64,000 bases of DNA from Hydrogenovibrio kuenenii DSM 12350 (GTDB lineage Bacteria; Pseudomonadota; Gammaproteobacteria; Thiomicrospirales; Thiomicrospiraceae). The stretch is from the NCBI RefSeq assembly GCF_000526715.1, contig NZ_JAGP01000001.1, positions 1,488,001-1,552,000 of the forward strand. The letters are read 5' to 3'. This document shows, one piece after another, positions 1-11,290 of the stretch (the stretch's first letter is position 1; every line of letters begins with the position of its first letter). Made by a program: the position numbers and the translations under genes. Under the pieces are notes generated by a model, which worked only from the letters and a program-made list of their open reading frames with translations, was not told the DNA's origin and did not search any database.

Positions 1-1266
1 AAACGCACTGATAACCGCGGTAACAACAGCGTAAACCGCTAGCCAAACAAAGCCTGACTTAACAGCCTCTTCAACAACGGTTACTTTTGCATAGAAACCG
101 ATAAACGGTGGAATCCCTGCCATAGAGAACATAACAAACAACATCATTAGCGCTAGCCAAGGATTTCGTTTATTCATGCCTTTGAAGTCAGAAACTTTAT
201 CAAAGGCATTGCCTGTTCTAGCAAGTGCTACGATCATACCGAAACCAGCAACACCAGTAATCGCATAAACAATGATGTAGAACATTGCTGCTGAATAACC
301 ATCAGGTGTTGCAGCAATGATCCCTAACAACATGAATCCCACGTGCCCGATACCAGAGTATGCCAGAAGACGTTTTAAATTGTCTTGAACAAGTGTGACG
401 ATTGCACCAACTGCCAAAGATAAAACGGAAATCATGACGATAAGCGTTTGCCAGTCGTGAACTAACCCTGGAAGCCCTTCTATCAAAATACGATATAGCA
501 TGGCAAAACCAGCAAGCTTAGGTGCTGTACCCATAAATAAGGTTACGGCTGTCGGTGCTCCATGGTAAACGTCTGGCACCCACATGTGGAATGGGACGGC
601 ACCCAGCTTGAATGCTAAACCAATCACAACAAAAACAACACCGAACGAAAGCACAACATCGTCTGCTTTGCCTGATGCGATGACTTCTGCCATTTTTGAG
701 AACTGGATTTCGCCAGTAGCACCGTAAACCATCGAGAAGCCGTATAGCAACATACCTGTTGCCAAAGCACCTAGTACGAAGTATTTCATCGCGGCTTCTA
801 GTGCAAACTGATTGTCTTTACGCATGGCAACCATTGCATAGATAGCCAAGGACATAATTTCCAAACCTAAATACATGGTAATTAGGTTGTAGGCAGAAAC
901 CATAACAAACATACCTAGCACACCAAATAGACCCAGTGTGAAGTACTCGCCTTTATAGAATTTCTTTTGTAGTAAGTATTCTCTAGAGAAGAGGAAAACC
1001 CCTATCGAGATTAAAACAATAAACAGTTTTAACACATCACCAAAAGTGTCTCTTACAAAGCTTCCACTAAAGGTGATGATTTGTTCGGTTGCAAAGCTCT
1101 CTATGATGAGATAACCAACAACCACCAAAATAACTTGAGTTGCATAGTAGGTTGCGAACTCATAACGTTTTGACCAAATCGTATCGGCAACGAGAAGCAA
1201 TGACGCCAAAACCAGTAGTACGATTTCCGGCATTGCGGGTGCGAAACTTGGGATTACAAAATTCAT
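1..1266 (-). CDS. nuoN: NADH-quinone oxidoreductase subunit N, partial at left edge
   Basis: NuoN is one of three antiporter-like membrane subunits of complex I and helps pump protons across the inner membrane. The frame is open from the ATG at 1266 to the window edge (422 codons) with no stop, so the C-terminal end lies outside. It is almost wholly hydrophobic. It carries the antiporter-family helices, with the sequence KLGAVPFHMWVPDVYHGAPT in the middle, and it begins MNFVIPSFAPAMPEIVLLVL. It is the last gene of the nuo operon, 20 nt downstream of nuoM, as in most proteobacteria. The assignment is firm from both position and motif. Confidence 0.95.
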   Translation of the reverse strand, partial: MNFVIPSFAPAMPEIVLLVLASLLLVADTIWSKRYEFATYYATQVILVVVGYLIIESFATEQIITFSGSFVRDTFGDVLKLFIVLISIGVFLFSREYLLQKKFYKGEYFTLGLFGVLGMFVMVSAYNLITMYLGLEIMSLAIYAMVAMRKDNQFALEAAMKYFVLGALATGMLLYGFSMVYGATGEIQFSKMAEVIASGKADDVVLSFGVVFVVIGLAFKLGAVPFHMWVPDVYHGAPTAVTLFMGTAPKLAGFAMLYRILIEGLPGLVHDWQTLIVMISVLSLAVGAIVTLVQDNLKRLLAYSGIGHVGFMLLGIIAATPDGYSAAMFYIIVYAITGVAGFGMIVALARTGNAFDKVSDFKGMNKRNPWLALMMLFVMFSMAGIPPFIGFYAKVTVVEEAVKSGFVWLAVYAVVTAVISAF

Positions 1267-1286
1267 CTGATTCACTCACCTATCTT

Positions 1287-2801
1287 TTATAGTTTTGACG
1301 TTGTCGCTTGAATCAATAGATTCTCGACAGAAGTATGCATTACATCAATGACTGGCGCTGGGTAAATACCTAGCAATATGACTGCAACAGCTAAAGTTGC
1401 CATGATTGCGAACTCGCGTGAGTTCAAATCATTCAATTTAGCAACGTTATCATTTGACACTGGACCAAAGAAGACACGTTTTACCATCCAGAGCGTATAT
1501 GCCGCACCGATAATTAAGGTGGAAGCCGCGATAATACCGTACCAAGCGTTGGCCTTAAAGGATGACAGGATAACCATGAATTCACCAACGAATCCTGATG
1601 TCCCTGGCAGACCTGCGTTTGCCATTGCAAACAGCACGGCAAAGAAACCAAACCAAGGCATTTTGTTAACAACACCACCATAAGCACTGATTTCACGCGT
1701 ATGCATACGGTCATAAAGCACACCAATCATCAAGAACATGGCGCCAGAGATGAAACCATGCGAAATCATCTGAATCATCGCACCTTCCATACCAATCATA
1801 GAACCTTGCGTTGATTGCGTGTTTTGTAGGATGTCAAACACTAGGAACATCCCCAATGTAACAAAGCCCATGTGTGAAATCGATGAGTAAGCAACCAGCT
1901 TTTTCATGTCCTTCTGAACCATTGCCACCAAGCCGATATAGAAGATGGCGATTAATGATAAGGTGATGACCAACCAATCTAATTCCATAGACGCATCAGG
2001 CGTAATCGGCAAGCTGAAACGCACAAAACCGTAACCACCCATCTTCAACATAATGGCAGCCAGTACAACAGAACCTGCTGTTGGAGCTTGAACGTGCGCA
2101 TCTGGCAGCCAAGTATGAACAGGGAACATTGGCACTTTAACTGCAAAGGCAATCAAGAACGCCAAGAAAATCAAGGTTTGCGCTGTCATGCCTAGATGCA
2201 TACCTTGGAAATCTAGGATTGAGAAGCTACCTGATTGGAAATACATATATAGGAAACCAACCAACATGAATACCGATCCAAAGAAGGTATACAAGAAGAA
2301 CTTGATGGTTGCATAAACACGTTGTGGTCCACCCCATTTACCAATAACGATAAACATTGGGATCAACAATGCTTCCCAGAAAACGTAGAACAAAATCCCA
2401 TCTAGTGCTACGAAAACACCAATCATGAGACCTTGCATAATCATGAAGGCACCCATGTATTGTTCAACACGTTCTTTAATAATTTCCCACGCAGAAGCAA
2501 TCACTAAAATCTGAGTAAAAGTCGTCAACAACACCAACGGCATTGAAAGACCATCCACTCCTAGATAGTACTGAATGTTAAATTGCGGAATCCAACTGGA
2601 TCTTTCAACAAACTGCATTGCTGCGGTTGTTTTATCAAATTCCATCCAAAGTGGTAAAGATGCAAGAAAAGTCAGTACCGAAACGATTAATGCGATCCAT
2701 TTTGCCAACTGGTCTCTGTCGCGACCGACAAACAAAACAATCAACCCACCAATTATAGGTAACCAAATCAGGGTACTTAAAATAGGAAAACCAAATATCA
2801 T
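1287..2801 (-). CDS. nuoM: NADH-quinone oxidoreductase subunit M
   Basis: NuoM is a second antiporter-like proton-pumping subunit of complex I. The 504-residue protein matches the usual family length. It has about 14 predicted membrane helices, the family motif KVPMFPVHTWLPDAHVQAPT near residues 220-240, and conserved charged positions such as the WEALLIPMF helix (Glu) and the VQKDMKKLVAYSSISHMG segment. It lies between nuoL (27 nt upstream) and nuoN (20 nt downstream) on the same strand. Nothing is odd about it. Confidence 0.97.
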   Translation of the reverse strand: MIFGFPILSTLIWLPIIGGLIVLFVGRDRDQLAKWIALIVSVLTFLASLPLWMEFDKTTAAMQFVERSSWIPQFNIQYYLGVDGLSMPLVLLTTFTQILVIASAWEIIKERVEQYMGAFMIMQGLMIGVFVALDGILFYVFWEALLIPMFIVIGKWGGPQRVYATIKFFLYTFFGSVFMLVGFLYMYFQSGSFSILDFQGMHLGMTAQTLIFLAFLIAFAVKVPMFPVHTWLPDAHVQAPTAGSVVLAAIMLKMGGYGFVRFSLPITPDASMELDWLVITLSLIAIFYIGLVAMVQKDMKKLVAYSSISHMGFVTLGMFLVFDILQNTQSTQGSMIGMEGAMIQMISHGFISGAMFLMIGVLYDRMHTREISAYGGVVNKMPWFGFFAVLFAMANAGLPGTSGFVGEFMVILSSFKANAWYGIIAASTLIIGAAYTLWMVKRVFFGPVSNDNVAKLNDLNSREFAIMATLAVAVILLGIYPAPVIDVMHTSVENLLIQATTSKL

Positions 2802-2828
2802 CTAAAAAATTCCCTTATCTTCTTATTT

Positions 2829-4805
2829 TTACCACAATACCCAAACGAGCATGCCTAGTAGGCCAAAAATCATTACAAAAGCGTAATGGTACATATATCC
2901 AGTTTGTGCTGTTCTTAAAGAAGCAGCCATCCCTGCAATTGATGTAAATGTATTAGTCACAATACCTGTATCAATTGTTTTAACGTCAATTCCCTTCCAG
3001 AAGAATTCACCCAACTTACGCGCACCGCCAACAAAAACGATTTCGTTGAAACGGTCGAACCCATAAGCATGTCGCAAAACATAGGCGCCACGGAAACAGA
3101 CAACTTTTAGTTTGTCGGTTAATCCCGGTGCTTTTAGGTATAAGAACCAAGCTAGTAGGACACCAGACATAGCTAAAACAACAGGTAAAGTCGTCAAAGC
3201 ATGAATAATCATGTCAAATGGTCCATGATAATGATGCGCATAGATTTCGCCCAAAACATCATGTTGTGGTAACACTTGAATTGCATCTGCAAAATAGCTG
3301 CCTGAAAGTACGCCTCCAACCAACGGGAAACCAATCAACATAGCAGGTATCGCCAACATAATTAATGGCAAAGTCACCACCCAAGGAGATTCTTTAATTT
3401 CATGTGTTTTCACATACTCAGATTCTTCACCATGGAAAACCAGGAAGAACATTCTAAAGCTGTAGAACGCAGTAACGAATACACCGACATAAAGTAGCAC
3501 TTGCGCATAACCAGCTCCGAATATGTGAGAGTCACCTACAGCCATTAAGATGCTGTCTTTCGAGAAGAAACCAGAGAATCCAGGGAAACCAATCAATGCT
3601 AGGTTACCAATCAATAACGCAATATAGGTAATTGGCATATATTTACGCAGCCCACCCATTTGACGAATATCTTGAATATGGTGCATGGCAATAATCACCG
3701 AACCCGCTGCCAAGAACAACAATGCTTTGAAGAAAGCGTGTGTCAAAACATGGAACATACCTGCCGCATAAGCAGACACACCCAAAGCGGCTGTCATATA
3801 ACCCAACTGAGAGAGTGTTGAGTAAGCAACGACACGTTTGATGTCATTTTGAACCATACCCAATAGCCCCATCATAAAGGCTGTGGTCGCACCAATAATG
3901 AGTATAAAACTCAACGCAACTTCAGATAGCTCATAAGCTGGCGATAAACGCGCAACCATAAAGATACCAGCTGTAACCATTGTTGCCGCGTGAATCAATG
4001 CGGAAATAGGTGTTGGACCTTCCATTGATTCTGGTAGCCATACGTGCAAAGGCATCTGTGCAGATTTACCCATCGCACCAATAAACAACAGAATCGTCAT
4101 CACCGTAATCATTGACCACTCAGTGCCCGGGAACAGACTCATCGTAGTATCTTTATGAGCTGCTAATCCATTGAAGAATTCGTTGTAATCCAAGGTATTG
4201 AAATACATCACGACAACAGCAATACCCAAGATGAAACCAAAGTCACCAACACGGTTAACCAAGAAAGCTTTTAAATTGGCTTGAATTGCAGACTCTCGTT
4301 TCATGTAGAAACCGATCAGAAGGTAAGAAACCAAACCTACCGCTTCCCAACCGAAGAACAACTGAAGGAAGTTGTTTGCCATTACCAATGACAACATTGA
4401 GAAGGTGAACAACGAAATATAACTAAAGAAACGCTGATAATATGGATTTTTGTGATCGTAGTCTTCGTCATGATCCATGTAACCAATGGTGTAAATGTGA
4501 ACCATTAAAGATACAAAAGTAACAACCAACATCATGGTTGCAGAAAGACTATCAATCATATAACCAGCTTCAAAACGAATGCCATCCGAAACTAGCCAGG
4601 TGTATAACGTGTCGTTATAAACTGCATGCCCCTGCCAAACAAATAGGTAGAAAACATAGAACGATAAAATCGTTGAAACAGCAACACTGAAAATCGTTAC
4701 CGTATGGGCACCACGACGCCCAATGCGACGGCCGAATAAACCAGCCATCAAGCCACCAAACAGCGGTGACAATAGAATAAGAGTTAAAATAAATTTTAAT
4801 GCCAT
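2829..4805 (-). CDS. nuoL: NADH-quinone oxidoreductase subunit L
   Basis: NuoL is the distal antiporter-like subunit of complex I, with the long lateral helix along the membrane arm. The protein has 658 residues, slightly longer than the E. coli form. It shows the family motifs LFFGWEAVGLVSYLLIGFY and KSAQMPLHVWLPESMEGPTP, and a C-terminal hydrophobic helix (YHYAFVMIFGLLGMLVWVLW) that ends the lateral extension. It follows nuoK by 8 nt and precedes nuoM, the standard nuoK-L-M-N order. Confidence 0.97.
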   Translation of the reverse strand: MALKFILTLILLSPLFGGLMAGLFGRRIGRRGAHTVTIFSVAVSTILSFYVFYLFVWQGHAVYNDTLYTWLVSDGIRFEAGYMIDSLSATMMLVVTFVSLMVHIYTIGYMDHDEDYDHKNPYYQRFFSYISLFTFSMLSLVMANNFLQLFFGWEAVGLVSYLLIGFYMKRESAIQANLKAFLVNRVGDFGFILGIAVVVMYFNTLDYNEFFNGLAAHKDTTMSLFPGTEWSMITVMTILLFIGAMGKSAQMPLHVWLPESMEGPTPISALIHAATMVTAGIFMVARLSPAYELSEVALSFILIIGATTAFMMGLLGMVQNDIKRVVAYSTLSQLGYMTAALGVSAYAAGMFHVLTHAFFKALLFLAAGSVIIAMHHIQDIRQMGGLRKYMPITYIALLIGNLALIGFPGFSGFFSKDSILMAVGDSHIFGAGYAQVLLYVGVFVTAFYSFRMFFLVFHGEESEYVKTHEIKESPWVVTLPLIMLAIPAMLIGFPLVGGVLSGSYFADAIQVLPQHDVLGEIYAHHYHGPFDMIIHALTTLPVVLAMSGVLLAWFLYLKAPGLTDKLKVVCFRGAYVLRHAYGFDRFNEIVFVGGARKLGEFFWKGIDVKTIDTGIVTNTFTSIAGMAASLRTAQTGYMYHYAFVMIFGLLGMLVWVLW

Positions 4806-4813
4806 CTTTTAAA

Positions 4814-5119
4814 TTATCCCTTCATTGAGCCGAGATCATCAACATTGATGCTCTTACGGTTACGGAAGACCAACACAATAATCGCTAAACCAATTGCGGC
4901 TTCAGCTGCAGCTACCGTCATAATGAAAAATACAAAAATTTGCCCAGTGACATCATTCAAATAGTGAGAGAAGGCTACCAGGTTGGTATTAACCGCCAAT
5001 AGCAATAACTCGATAGACATCAATAAAATAATGACGTTTTTTCGGTTAAGGAAAATACCTGCCATGCTAATCATGAACAAGATGGCCCCAAAAATTAAGT
5101 AATCTGAAAGCGCTATCAT
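4814..5119 (-). CDS. nuoK: NADH-quinone oxidoreductase subunit K
   Basis: NuoK is a small three-helix subunit homologous to MrpC and ND4L, in the proton-translocating arm. It has 101 residues, the exact family norm. It carries the conserved Glu-containing helix [17 protein letters not shown] and the second Glu in [14 protein letters not shown]. The start codon overlaps the nuoJ stop by 4 nt (ATGA type), which suggests translational coupling. Confidence 0.97.
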   Translation of the reverse strand: MIALSDYLIFGAILFMISMAGIFLNRKNVIILLMSIELLLLAVNTNLVAFSHYLNDVTGQIFVFFIMTVAAAEAAIGLAIIVLVFRNRKSINVDDLGSMKG

Positions 5120-5757
5120 TCGTCCTTCCCCTCTTGTTTTTTCACGTCTGCTTCAACAACCGCATCCATTTTAACCATGTGGAAGCGATCTTCAGCACGC
5201 ACTTTAACTTGCTTATCAATATCCTGATACAAAACTTCAGTTGTTGGACGATGGCGTAACGCTAGCGTAATCGCAGCAACAATACCGACCAACAACAAAA
5301 CCGCTGCAAGGATAAATGCATAAGCATGCGTAGTATATAGAGGCACAGCAATCGCTTTTGTATTGCTATAGTTCTCTGCAAATTCTTTTGGTGATGGATA
5401 GTGTGATAATCCAAACCTATCAGGGCCAAGCACTAAATACATTAAGGCAAAAATAGCGATGGACACTAAAACACCTAGTGGTAAATAGCGAGTAAAGCCT
5501 TCCTTAACCTGTGCAATATTGACATCCAACATCATCACCACGAATAAGAAAAGAACCATTACGGCACCTACATAAACCAAGATAAGCACTAACCCTAAAA
5601 ACTCAGCTTGAGCCGTTATCCAAACACCCGCCGTAGAGATAAATGCCAACACCAGCCATAACGCTGCTTTAACAGGGTTTTTGACACTGATCATCATCAG
5701 CCCTGAAATCGCTGCAATACCAGCTAGCACATAAAAAATAAATTGTAAAAATGTCAT
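5116..5757 (-). CDS. nuoJ: NADH-quinone oxidoreductase subunit J
   Basis: NuoJ (ND6-like) is a membrane subunit between the quinone site and the antiporter-like subunits. The protein has 213 residues with five hydrophobic segments. The family signature [20 protein letters not shown] lies near residues 54-75; its flexible helix is implicated in coupling. The tail of about 40 residues after the last helix is charged and cytoplasmic. It overlaps nuoK by 4 nt and follows nuoI by 22 nt. Confidence 0.96.
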   Translation of the reverse strand: MTFLQFIFYVLAGIAAISGLMMISVKNPVKAALWLVLAFISTAGVWITAQAEFLGLVLILVYVGAVMVLFLFVVMMLDVNIAQVKEGFTRYLPLGVLVSIAIFALMYLVLGPDRFGLSHYPSPKEFAENYSNTKAIAVPLYTTHAYAFILAAVLLLVGIVAAITLALRHRPTTEVLYQDIDKQVKVRAEDRFHMVKMDAVVEADVKKQEGKDE

Positions 5758-5779
5758 CTAATGTCTCTCTTGGTTTTCA

Positions 5780-6271
5780 TTAACGATACTTAGCGTCGGC
5801 TGCTCTATCGGCAGCAATTTGCGCTTCGTGCTTATCACCAAAAGCCAACAGCTTTTCTTTTGTCATAATATGAGGCCCTCTTTCGTGGAACTCATACTCA
5901 AAAACACGTGTTTCAACAACCGCATCTACAGGGCATGCTTCTTCACAGAAACCACAGTAAATACACTTAAACATATCAATGTCATATTGCGTTGTACGAC
6001 GTGAACCATCTTCTCTTTCTTCCGATTCGATGGTAATGGCGTTTGCAGGACAAACCGCCTCACACAATTTACAGGCAATACAACGTTCTTCACCATTCTC
6101 GTAACGACGTAATGCATGGTGACCTCTAAAACGAGGAGAAAGCGGTGTTTTTTCTTCAGGGTAACGAACGGTAATTTTCTTCTTAAACAAGTATTTACCT
6201 GTTACCGCAAGACCTTTGAATAATTCAATTAATCCAAAGGTTTTAACTTGATGTTTCAAAAATGCAATCAT
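5780..6271 (-). CDS. nuoI: NADH-quinone oxidoreductase subunit I (two [4Fe-4S] clusters)
   Basis: NuoI is the 8Fe ferredoxin-like subunit that carries clusters N6a and N6b in the peripheral arm. The 163-residue protein has two classic motifs, [12 protein letters not shown] and [12 protein letters not shown], each C-x2-C-x2-C-x3-C-P. The N-terminal amphipathic region ([16 protein letters not shown]) is the usual membrane-contact helix. It sits between nuoH and nuoJ with short spacers, in the standard order. Confidence 0.97.
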   Translation of the reverse strand: MIAFLKHQVKTFGLIELFKGLAVTGKYLFKKKITVRYPEEKTPLSPRFRGHHALRRYENGEERCIACKLCEAVCPANAITIESEEREDGSRRTTQYDIDMFKCIYCGFCEEACPVDAVVETRVFEYEFHERGPHIMTKEKLLAFGDKHEAQIAADRAADAKYR

Positions 6272-6283
6272 GATGAACCTCTA

Positions 6284-7348
6284 TTAATTGAACCATGGGC
6301 CAAGTTTGACGTATTCCATGATCATCACCACGAACACCCATACGATGGTTACTGGAATAAGCACTTTCCAGCCTAAACGCATGATTTGGTCATAACGATA
6401 ACGTGGGAAGGTCGCACGGAACCACAAGAACAAGAATAGTAAGAAAGCTACCTTAGCAAATAACCAAATAAAGCCAGGAACCCAACCGAATACCGTTTCT
6501 AACCCTGGAATGCCATCAAATGGAGATAACCAACCACCCATGAACATAATCGCAGTCATGAATGAAATCAGAATCATCATTGAGTATTCAGCTAGGAAGA
6601 AAACTGCAAATGCCATCCCTGAATATTCAACATGGAAACCGGCAACGATTTCAGACTCCCCTTCCGCGACATCAAATGGCGCACGGTTGGTTTCAGCTAA
6701 ACCTGAAATAAAGTAAACAAAGAACATTGGTAGTAATGGGATCCAATACCAGTGCCAGAAGCCACCTTTTTGCCCATTCACAATATCCGTTAGGTTCATG
6801 CTGTCAGCAACCATCAATACGGTTACCAGCGCAAAGCCCATTGCAATTTCATAAGAAATTTTCTGTGCAGACGCACGAAGCGCGCCTAAGAATGCATATT
6901 TAGAGTTGGATGCCCAACCAGAAATAACAATACCGTACACACCAATGGAGGCTACAGCCAATACATAAAGTACACCCGCATTGATATTCGCAACCACAAC
7001 ACCGTTTGCATCAAATGGAATAACAGCCCAAGCAGCAACCGCAGGTGCAATAGCCAAAACTGGTGCAATGATAAACAAGTACTTGTTTGACTGGCTAGGA
7101 ATAACCACTTCTTTGGTCATCGCTTTAACTGCGTCAGCAATTGGTTGTAGCCAACCACCAGGTCCAACACGGTTAGGCCCCATACGAACTTGCATATAAC
7201 CGATAACTTTACGCTCAGCATAAGTCAACCATGCCACCGTAATCATAACAGGCATGATAACGACAACAGCTTGAACCAGTAGAGTGATAAGTACGGCTAA
7301 CCAGTCGAAAAGGAAAGAAGACAGCCAAGCTTGTAATGAATCAAACAT
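6284..7348 (-). CDS. nuoH: NADH-quinone oxidoreductase subunit H
   Basis: NuoH (ND1) forms most of the quinone chamber at the junction of the two arms. The 354-residue protein has about eight membrane helices. It shows the family signatures [19 protein letters not shown] and [20 protein letters not shown], the second being the acidic loop near the quinone channel. A strong Shine-Dalgarno sequence (AAGGAG) precedes the ATG at 7348. It follows nuoG by 14 nt. Confidence 0.97.
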   Translation of the reverse strand: MFDSLQAWLSSFLFDWLAVLITLLVQAVVVIMPVMITVAWLTYAERKVIGYMQVRMGPNRVGPGGWLQPIADAVKAMTKEVVIPSQSNKYLFIIAPVLAIAPAVAAWAVIPFDANGVVVANINAGVLYVLAVASIGVYGIVISGWASNSKYAFLGALRASAQKISYEIAMGFALVTVLMVADSMNLTDIVNGQKGGFWHWYWIPLLPMFFVYFISGLAETNRAPFDVAEGESEIVAGFHVEYSGMAFAVFFLAEYSMMILISFMTAIMFMGGWLSPFDGIPGLETVFGWVPGFIWLFAKVAFLLFLFLWFRATFPRYRYDQIMRLGWKVLIPVTIVWVFVVMIMEYVKLGPWFN

Positions 7349-7362
7349 AATGACAAATCTCC

Positions 7363-9456
7363 TTAGTAAGCAACAGTTGCATCAGGCGTCGCTTGCAAAG
7401 ATGCAGAACGACGCACGAGTGCATCTACCGAATAAATTGAAACTAACGGTGCTGAAATTAAGTCTTGAGACTTATCAGCATCCAATGATATATCTGCATA
7501 GTTAGCAGCAGGTGTTTCTGAATCCAGCACTTCAGCAAGCACTTGGTTAGAATGTGTTTGTTCAAACCCTTCTAGCTCAAACATATTGCCCAGTACACGG
7601 AAAATCTTCCACGCTGCTTTAGCGTCACCTTGAGGTTCAACAGCCATTTTAAAAGACTGTTTCAGACCTGTTGCATTAACATAAGTTCCGGCAGTCTCAG
7701 CAAACGTTGCGATAGGCAGCATAACATCAGCATAGTTGCGTTGTGCTTCTGTATCGAAGGCTGTCAAGTTAATGACTAAACCTGCTGCTTGCATCGCCTG
7801 CAAGGCAAGGCTGCCATCTTGAACATCATGCTCAGGCTCAATACCCAAGTTAATGAACGCTTTCAAATTGCTTGATAACATTTCTACCGTATTCAAACCA
7901 CCCTCTTTTGGAACAAAGCTTGCCAGCTGTGCACCAACATCATTTGCAGCAAGAGGTAGAACACTGAACGTAGCTTGTGTGGCGTTCGCAATATCATCAC
8001 ACAACTTAACAAGCTGCGAATAGTTTGGATCCATTTGCGCAATCTGCCCCAGCATGATTGCTGATGGGCTGTTATTTAAATGGGTTGCAATCTCTTTATG
8101 CATATCTGTTGCTTCAACAGCAGCCAAATACTCAGGAACATTACCCTTCATTGATGTTGCTGCTTTAGCAATTCCTTTCAACTCTTCAACAAGGTTCGTA
8201 TTCACCAAAGCTTCAACGTCATAATTGAATTTAAAATCATAAGGGTTAACAGCAAAAACCTTAGCGCCTGCCAACTGTGCTTTGCGCACACGATGGTTTA
8301 GCATAGGTAATTCTTTTCTTAGATAACTACCAACAAAAAGAACAGATTTTAGCGACTCAACTTCTTCTAAGCTGTGATTGAGCTTAGGCCCAGCCTGGCA
8401 GATTTTATCCATTGAGAAATCAACTTGGCGCAAACGGTGATCCAAGTTTTGAATACCAAGACCACGTGCCAGTTTTTGCAATAAATGCAATTCTTCTAAA
8501 GTAGAAGATGGCGAAGCCAATACACCAATTTCATTTGGTTCTGTCAACTGTGCTTTTAAAGACTTAACGACAAATTCAAGTGCTGTTTCCCAATCAACCG
8601 TTTTCCATTGACCATTTTCTTTGATCATTGGAGCTGTCAAACGATCTTCACTGTTAATCCCTTCGTAAGAAAAACGATCGCGATCAGAAATCCATACTTC
8701 ATTAATGGCTTCGTTTTCATCAGGGACGACACGAAGCACTTTGTCATTTTTTGTATGGATAATAATGTTTGAACCAATACTATCGTGAGGTGCGATAGAT
8801 TTATGAGATTTGAGTTCCCAAGGGCGTGCTGAATAACGGAAAGGCTTAGATGTCAAAGCGCCTACGGGACATAGATCGATCATGTTACCAGACATCTCAG
8901 ATGAAATTGACTTATCAATGTAAGTACCGATTTCCATCCATTCACTACGGCCTGTCGCACCAAGTTCCATAATCCCGCCGACTTCCTGGCCAAAACGTAC
9001 ACAACGTGTACAGTGAATACAACGAGTCATATCCGTATGAATCAAAGAACCGATGTTTTTATCACCCAGAATACGTTTGGCTTCAGAGTACTTGGATACA
9101 TCATCACCATATTCCATGGCAACGTCTTGCAGCTCACACTCACCACCTTGGTCACAAATTGGACAATCTAGTGGGTGATTGATGAGCAAGAATTCCATCA
9201 CTGATTTCTGTGCAGCAACGGCTTTAGAGGATTTAGTAAAAACTTTCATCCCATCCGTCACAGGTGTTGCACAAGCAGGCAATGCCTTTGGTGCACCTTC
9301 AACTTCAACCAAACACATACGACAGTTTGCCGCAATGGATAGCTTCTTGTGATAACAAAAACGCGGAATCGAAATTTGAGCATCATCAGCGACATCAATT
9401 AACATATCGCCTTCACGTGCTTCAACAACTTTTCCGTTTATCTCAATTTTAACCAT
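7363..9456 (-). CDS. nuoG: NADH-quinone oxidoreductase subunit G
   Basis: NuoG is the large iron-sulfur subunit of the NADH-oxidising module, with an N-terminal 2Fe-2S ferredoxin domain and a molybdopterin-oxidoreductase-like body without cofactor. Cluster N1b ligands are C34, C45, C48 and C62. The [14 protein letters not shown] segment gives cluster N5, and CIHCTRC with a later LCPVGAL gives N4. At 697 residues it is the shorter form typical of alpha- and betaproteobacteria and mitochondria, not the roughly 900-residue enterobacterial form, and I see no extra N7 cysteine set. Residues encoded at 8389-8406 coincide with one copy of the dispersed 18-bp motif. Confidence 0.97.
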   Translation of the reverse strand: MVKIEINGKVVEAREGDMLIDVADDAQISIPRFCYHKKLSIAANCRMCLVEVEGAPKALPACATPVTDGMKVFTKSSKAVAAQKSVMEFLLINHPLDCPICDQGGECELQDVAMEYGDDVSKYSEAKRILGDKNIGSLIHTDMTRCIHCTRCVRFGQEVGGIMELGATGRSEWMEIGTYIDKSISSEMSGNMIDLCPVGALTSKPFRYSARPWELKSHKSIAPHDSIGSNIIIHTKNDKVLRVVPDENEAINEVWISDRDRFSYEGINSEDRLTAPMIKENGQWKTVDWETALEFVVKSLKAQLTEPNEIGVLASPSSTLEELHLLQKLARGLGIQNLDHRLRQVDFSMDKICQAGPKLNHSLEEVESLKSVLFVGSYLRKELPMLNHRVRKAQLAGAKVFAVNPYDFKFNYDVEALVNTNLVEELKGIAKAATSMKGNVPEYLAAVEATDMHKEIATHLNNSPSAIMLGQIAQMDPNYSQLVKLCDDIANATQATFSVLPLAANDVGAQLASFVPKEGGLNTVEMLSSNLKAFINLGIEPEHDVQDGSLALQAMQAAGLVINLTAFDTEAQRNYADVMLPIATFAETAGTYVNATGLKQSFKMAVEPQGDAKAAWKIFRVLGNMFELEGFEQTHSNQVLAEVLDSETPAANYADISLDADKSQDLISAPLVSIYSVDALVRRSASLQATPDATVAY
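8389..8406 (+). repeat. Dispersed 18-bp motif, copy A (perfect), inside nuoG
   Basis: The plus strand reads CCCAGCCTGGCAGATTTT exactly. On the coding strand it spells part of I-C-Q-A-G in nuoG, so here the motif is overprinted on protein sequence. Other copies lie at 24701, 29674, 42415, 48321 and 59185. The first nine bases after the leading C form the odd palindrome CCAG-C-CTGG. Confidence 0.8.
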
Positions 9457-9508
9457 AATTAAAACCTAAATTGGGAACCTGTAAGTAGGAGTCCTGTCAC
9501 TGGTTGGC

Positions 9509-10792
9509 TTAAGCTCTATCAAAGATGCTGCAACCGTGCTCAATATAATGACGGAACTCATGTTCATAATGATCTAAGAAGCTGCCAACTGGTATCGCAG
9601 CGGCATCACCTAAACCACAAATTACGCGTCCCATAATTTTTCCTGAAACATCTTTTAACAATTCGATGTCTTCTGGTCTGCCTTTTCCTTGTCTAATACG
9701 GTGAACCACACGATACATCCAACCCGTACCTTCACGACAAGGCGTACATTGTCCACATGACTCTTCATAGTAGAACCATGTCAAACGCTCCAATGCTTGA
9801 ACCATATCAGTCTGATCATCCATAATGATGACTGAACCAGCACCTAAGAAGGAACCAGCTTTAGCAATAGAGTCATAATCCATATTCATTTCCAACGCTT
9901 TCTCGGCTGGAAGAACTGATGTAGATGATCCGCCAGGAATAACCGCTTTAAGCTTACGATCTTTCCAAACGCCACCAGCAAGTTCTAATAAGTCTTTAAA
10001 TGGTGTTCCCATTCTGACTTCAAAGTTACCTGGGTTATTCACATGCCCAGAAACTGAATAACATTTCGTACCACCTGCATTAGGTGCACCTATGTCTGCG
10101 AACCAATCTCCACCTTTTGCCAAAATCATTGGGATAGAGGCAAGGGTTTCCGTGTTGTTAATCGTTGTAGGCTTGCCATATAAACCATAGCTTGCAGGGA
10201 AAGGCGGTTTAAAACGTGGCTGCCCTTTCTTACCTTCAATAGACTCGACCAAAGCGGTTTCTTCACCACAAATATACGCGCCAGCGCCTAGGTGAGTGTA
10301 CAAATCAAAGTCGAAACCAGAACCTAGAATATTTTTACCTAACAATCCAGCTTCTCTTGCTTGGTTAATTGCGTTGTCAAAACGCTTATATGGCTCCCAA
10401 AACTCGCCACGGATATAGTTGTAACCAGCACAAGCACCGATAACATAACCAGCAATCATCATCCCTTCAACCAACTGGTGAGGGTTGTAACGCATAATGT
10501 CACGATCTTTAAACGTTCCAGGTTCACCTTCATCCGAGTTACATAGAATGTACTTAGGACCTGGTGCATTGCGGTTCATAAAGCTCCACTTCAAGCCAGT
10601 TGGGAAACCTGCGCCTCCACGACCACGAATATTGGATGTCTTTACTTCATCAATAATTTCCTGCGGTGAGATTTCACCTGCAAGCACTTTTTTCCAAACC
10701 TCATACCCACCATTAGCAACGTAGGTATCAATATCCCATGAGTTTTCTAAATGATTTAAACGGTAACAACATTCATTCTGTGGAATCATCAT
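9509..10792 (-). CDS. nuoF: NADH-quinone oxidoreductase subunit F
   Basis: NuoF binds NADH and FMN and carries cluster N3, so it is the electron entry point of complex I. The 427-residue protein shows the flavin/NADH glycine-rich motif [13 protein letters not shown] near residues 56-68, a second glycine-rich stretch ([16 protein letters not shown]) and the cluster motif [11 protein letters not shown] near residue 350. The ATG follows the nuoE stop with no spacer. A second ATG directly behind it has better spacing from the GGAG ribosome site, so the true start could be one codon later. Confidence 0.97.
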   Translation of the reverse strand: MMIPQNECCYRLNHLENSWDIDTYVANGGYEVWKKVLAGEISPQEIIDEVKTSNIRGRGGAGFPTGLKWSFMNRNAPGPKYILCNSDEGEPGTFKDRDIMRYNPHQLVEGMMIAGYVIGACAGYNYIRGEFWEPYKRFDNAINQAREAGLLGKNILGSGFDFDLYTHLGAGAYICGEETALVESIEGKKGQPRFKPPFPASYGLYGKPTTINNTETLASIPMILAKGGDWFADIGAPNAGGTKCYSVSGHVNNPGNFEVRMGTPFKDLLELAGGVWKDRKLKAVIPGGSSTSVLPAEKALEMNMDYDSIAKAGSFLGAGSVIIMDDQTDMVQALERLTWFYYEESCGQCTPCREGTGWMYRVVHRIRQGKGRPEDIELLKDVSGKIMGRVICGLGDAAAIPVGSFLDHYEHEFRHYIEHGCSIFDRA

Positions 10793-11290
10793 TTACTCCA
10801 ATCCGTCTAAAATTTCATCGATAGATTCTTCGGTAAGATTTTCATAATATTCTTTTCCGAGCATCATCATTGGAGCGCCTCCACAGGCACCTAAACACTC
10901 AACTTTTTTAATTGAGAATTTTCCGTCGGGTGTAACCTCACCAACACCAACACCTAATTTTTTCTCTAGGTGTTCAAGAATTTCATCACTTCCTCGTAGC
11001 ATGCAGGAAATATTGGTACACAAACAAATCTTATGTTTACCAACAGGTTTGTGCTCATACATAGAGTAGAAAGTAGCCACTTCATAAACCGCAATTGGCG
11101 TCATCTCTAAGTAATCAGCAACCTGATCCATTAATTCATTAGTCAGGCTTCCCCCACTAACTTCTTGAACAATTCTTAGTGCAGGCATGACTGCCGACTG
11201 TTTTTGATCCTCTGGGTAATGAGAAATCCAGCGATCAATACGCTGCTTCACATCACCTTGAATAATATTAAGGTTCATTGTCGAACTCAT
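10793..11290 (-). CDS. nuoE: NADH-quinone oxidoreductase subunit E
   Basis: NuoE is the thioredoxin-like [2Fe-2S] subunit (cluster N1a) that sits beside NuoF. The 165-residue protein has the ligand pattern CTNISC and, further on, [11 protein letters not shown], which is the family C-x4-C ... C-x3-C arrangement. The start codon overlaps the nuoD stop by 4 nt (ATGA), and nuoF follows without a gap, so translation of D, E and F is probably coupled. Confidence 0.97.
   Translation of the reverse strand: MSSTMNLNIIQGDVKQRIDRWISHYPEDQKQSAVMPALRIVQEVSGGSLTNELMDQVADYLEMTPIAVYEVATFYSMYEHKPVGKHKICLCTNISCMLRGSDEILEHLEKKLGVGVGEVTPDGKFSIKKVECLGACGGAPMMMLGKEYYENLTEESIDEILDGLE

Noticed and set aside
1597-1608. 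Further copy of the dispersed motif in nuoM (CCTGGCAGA)
   Set aside because: Only nine bases match; this is within chance in 64 kb.
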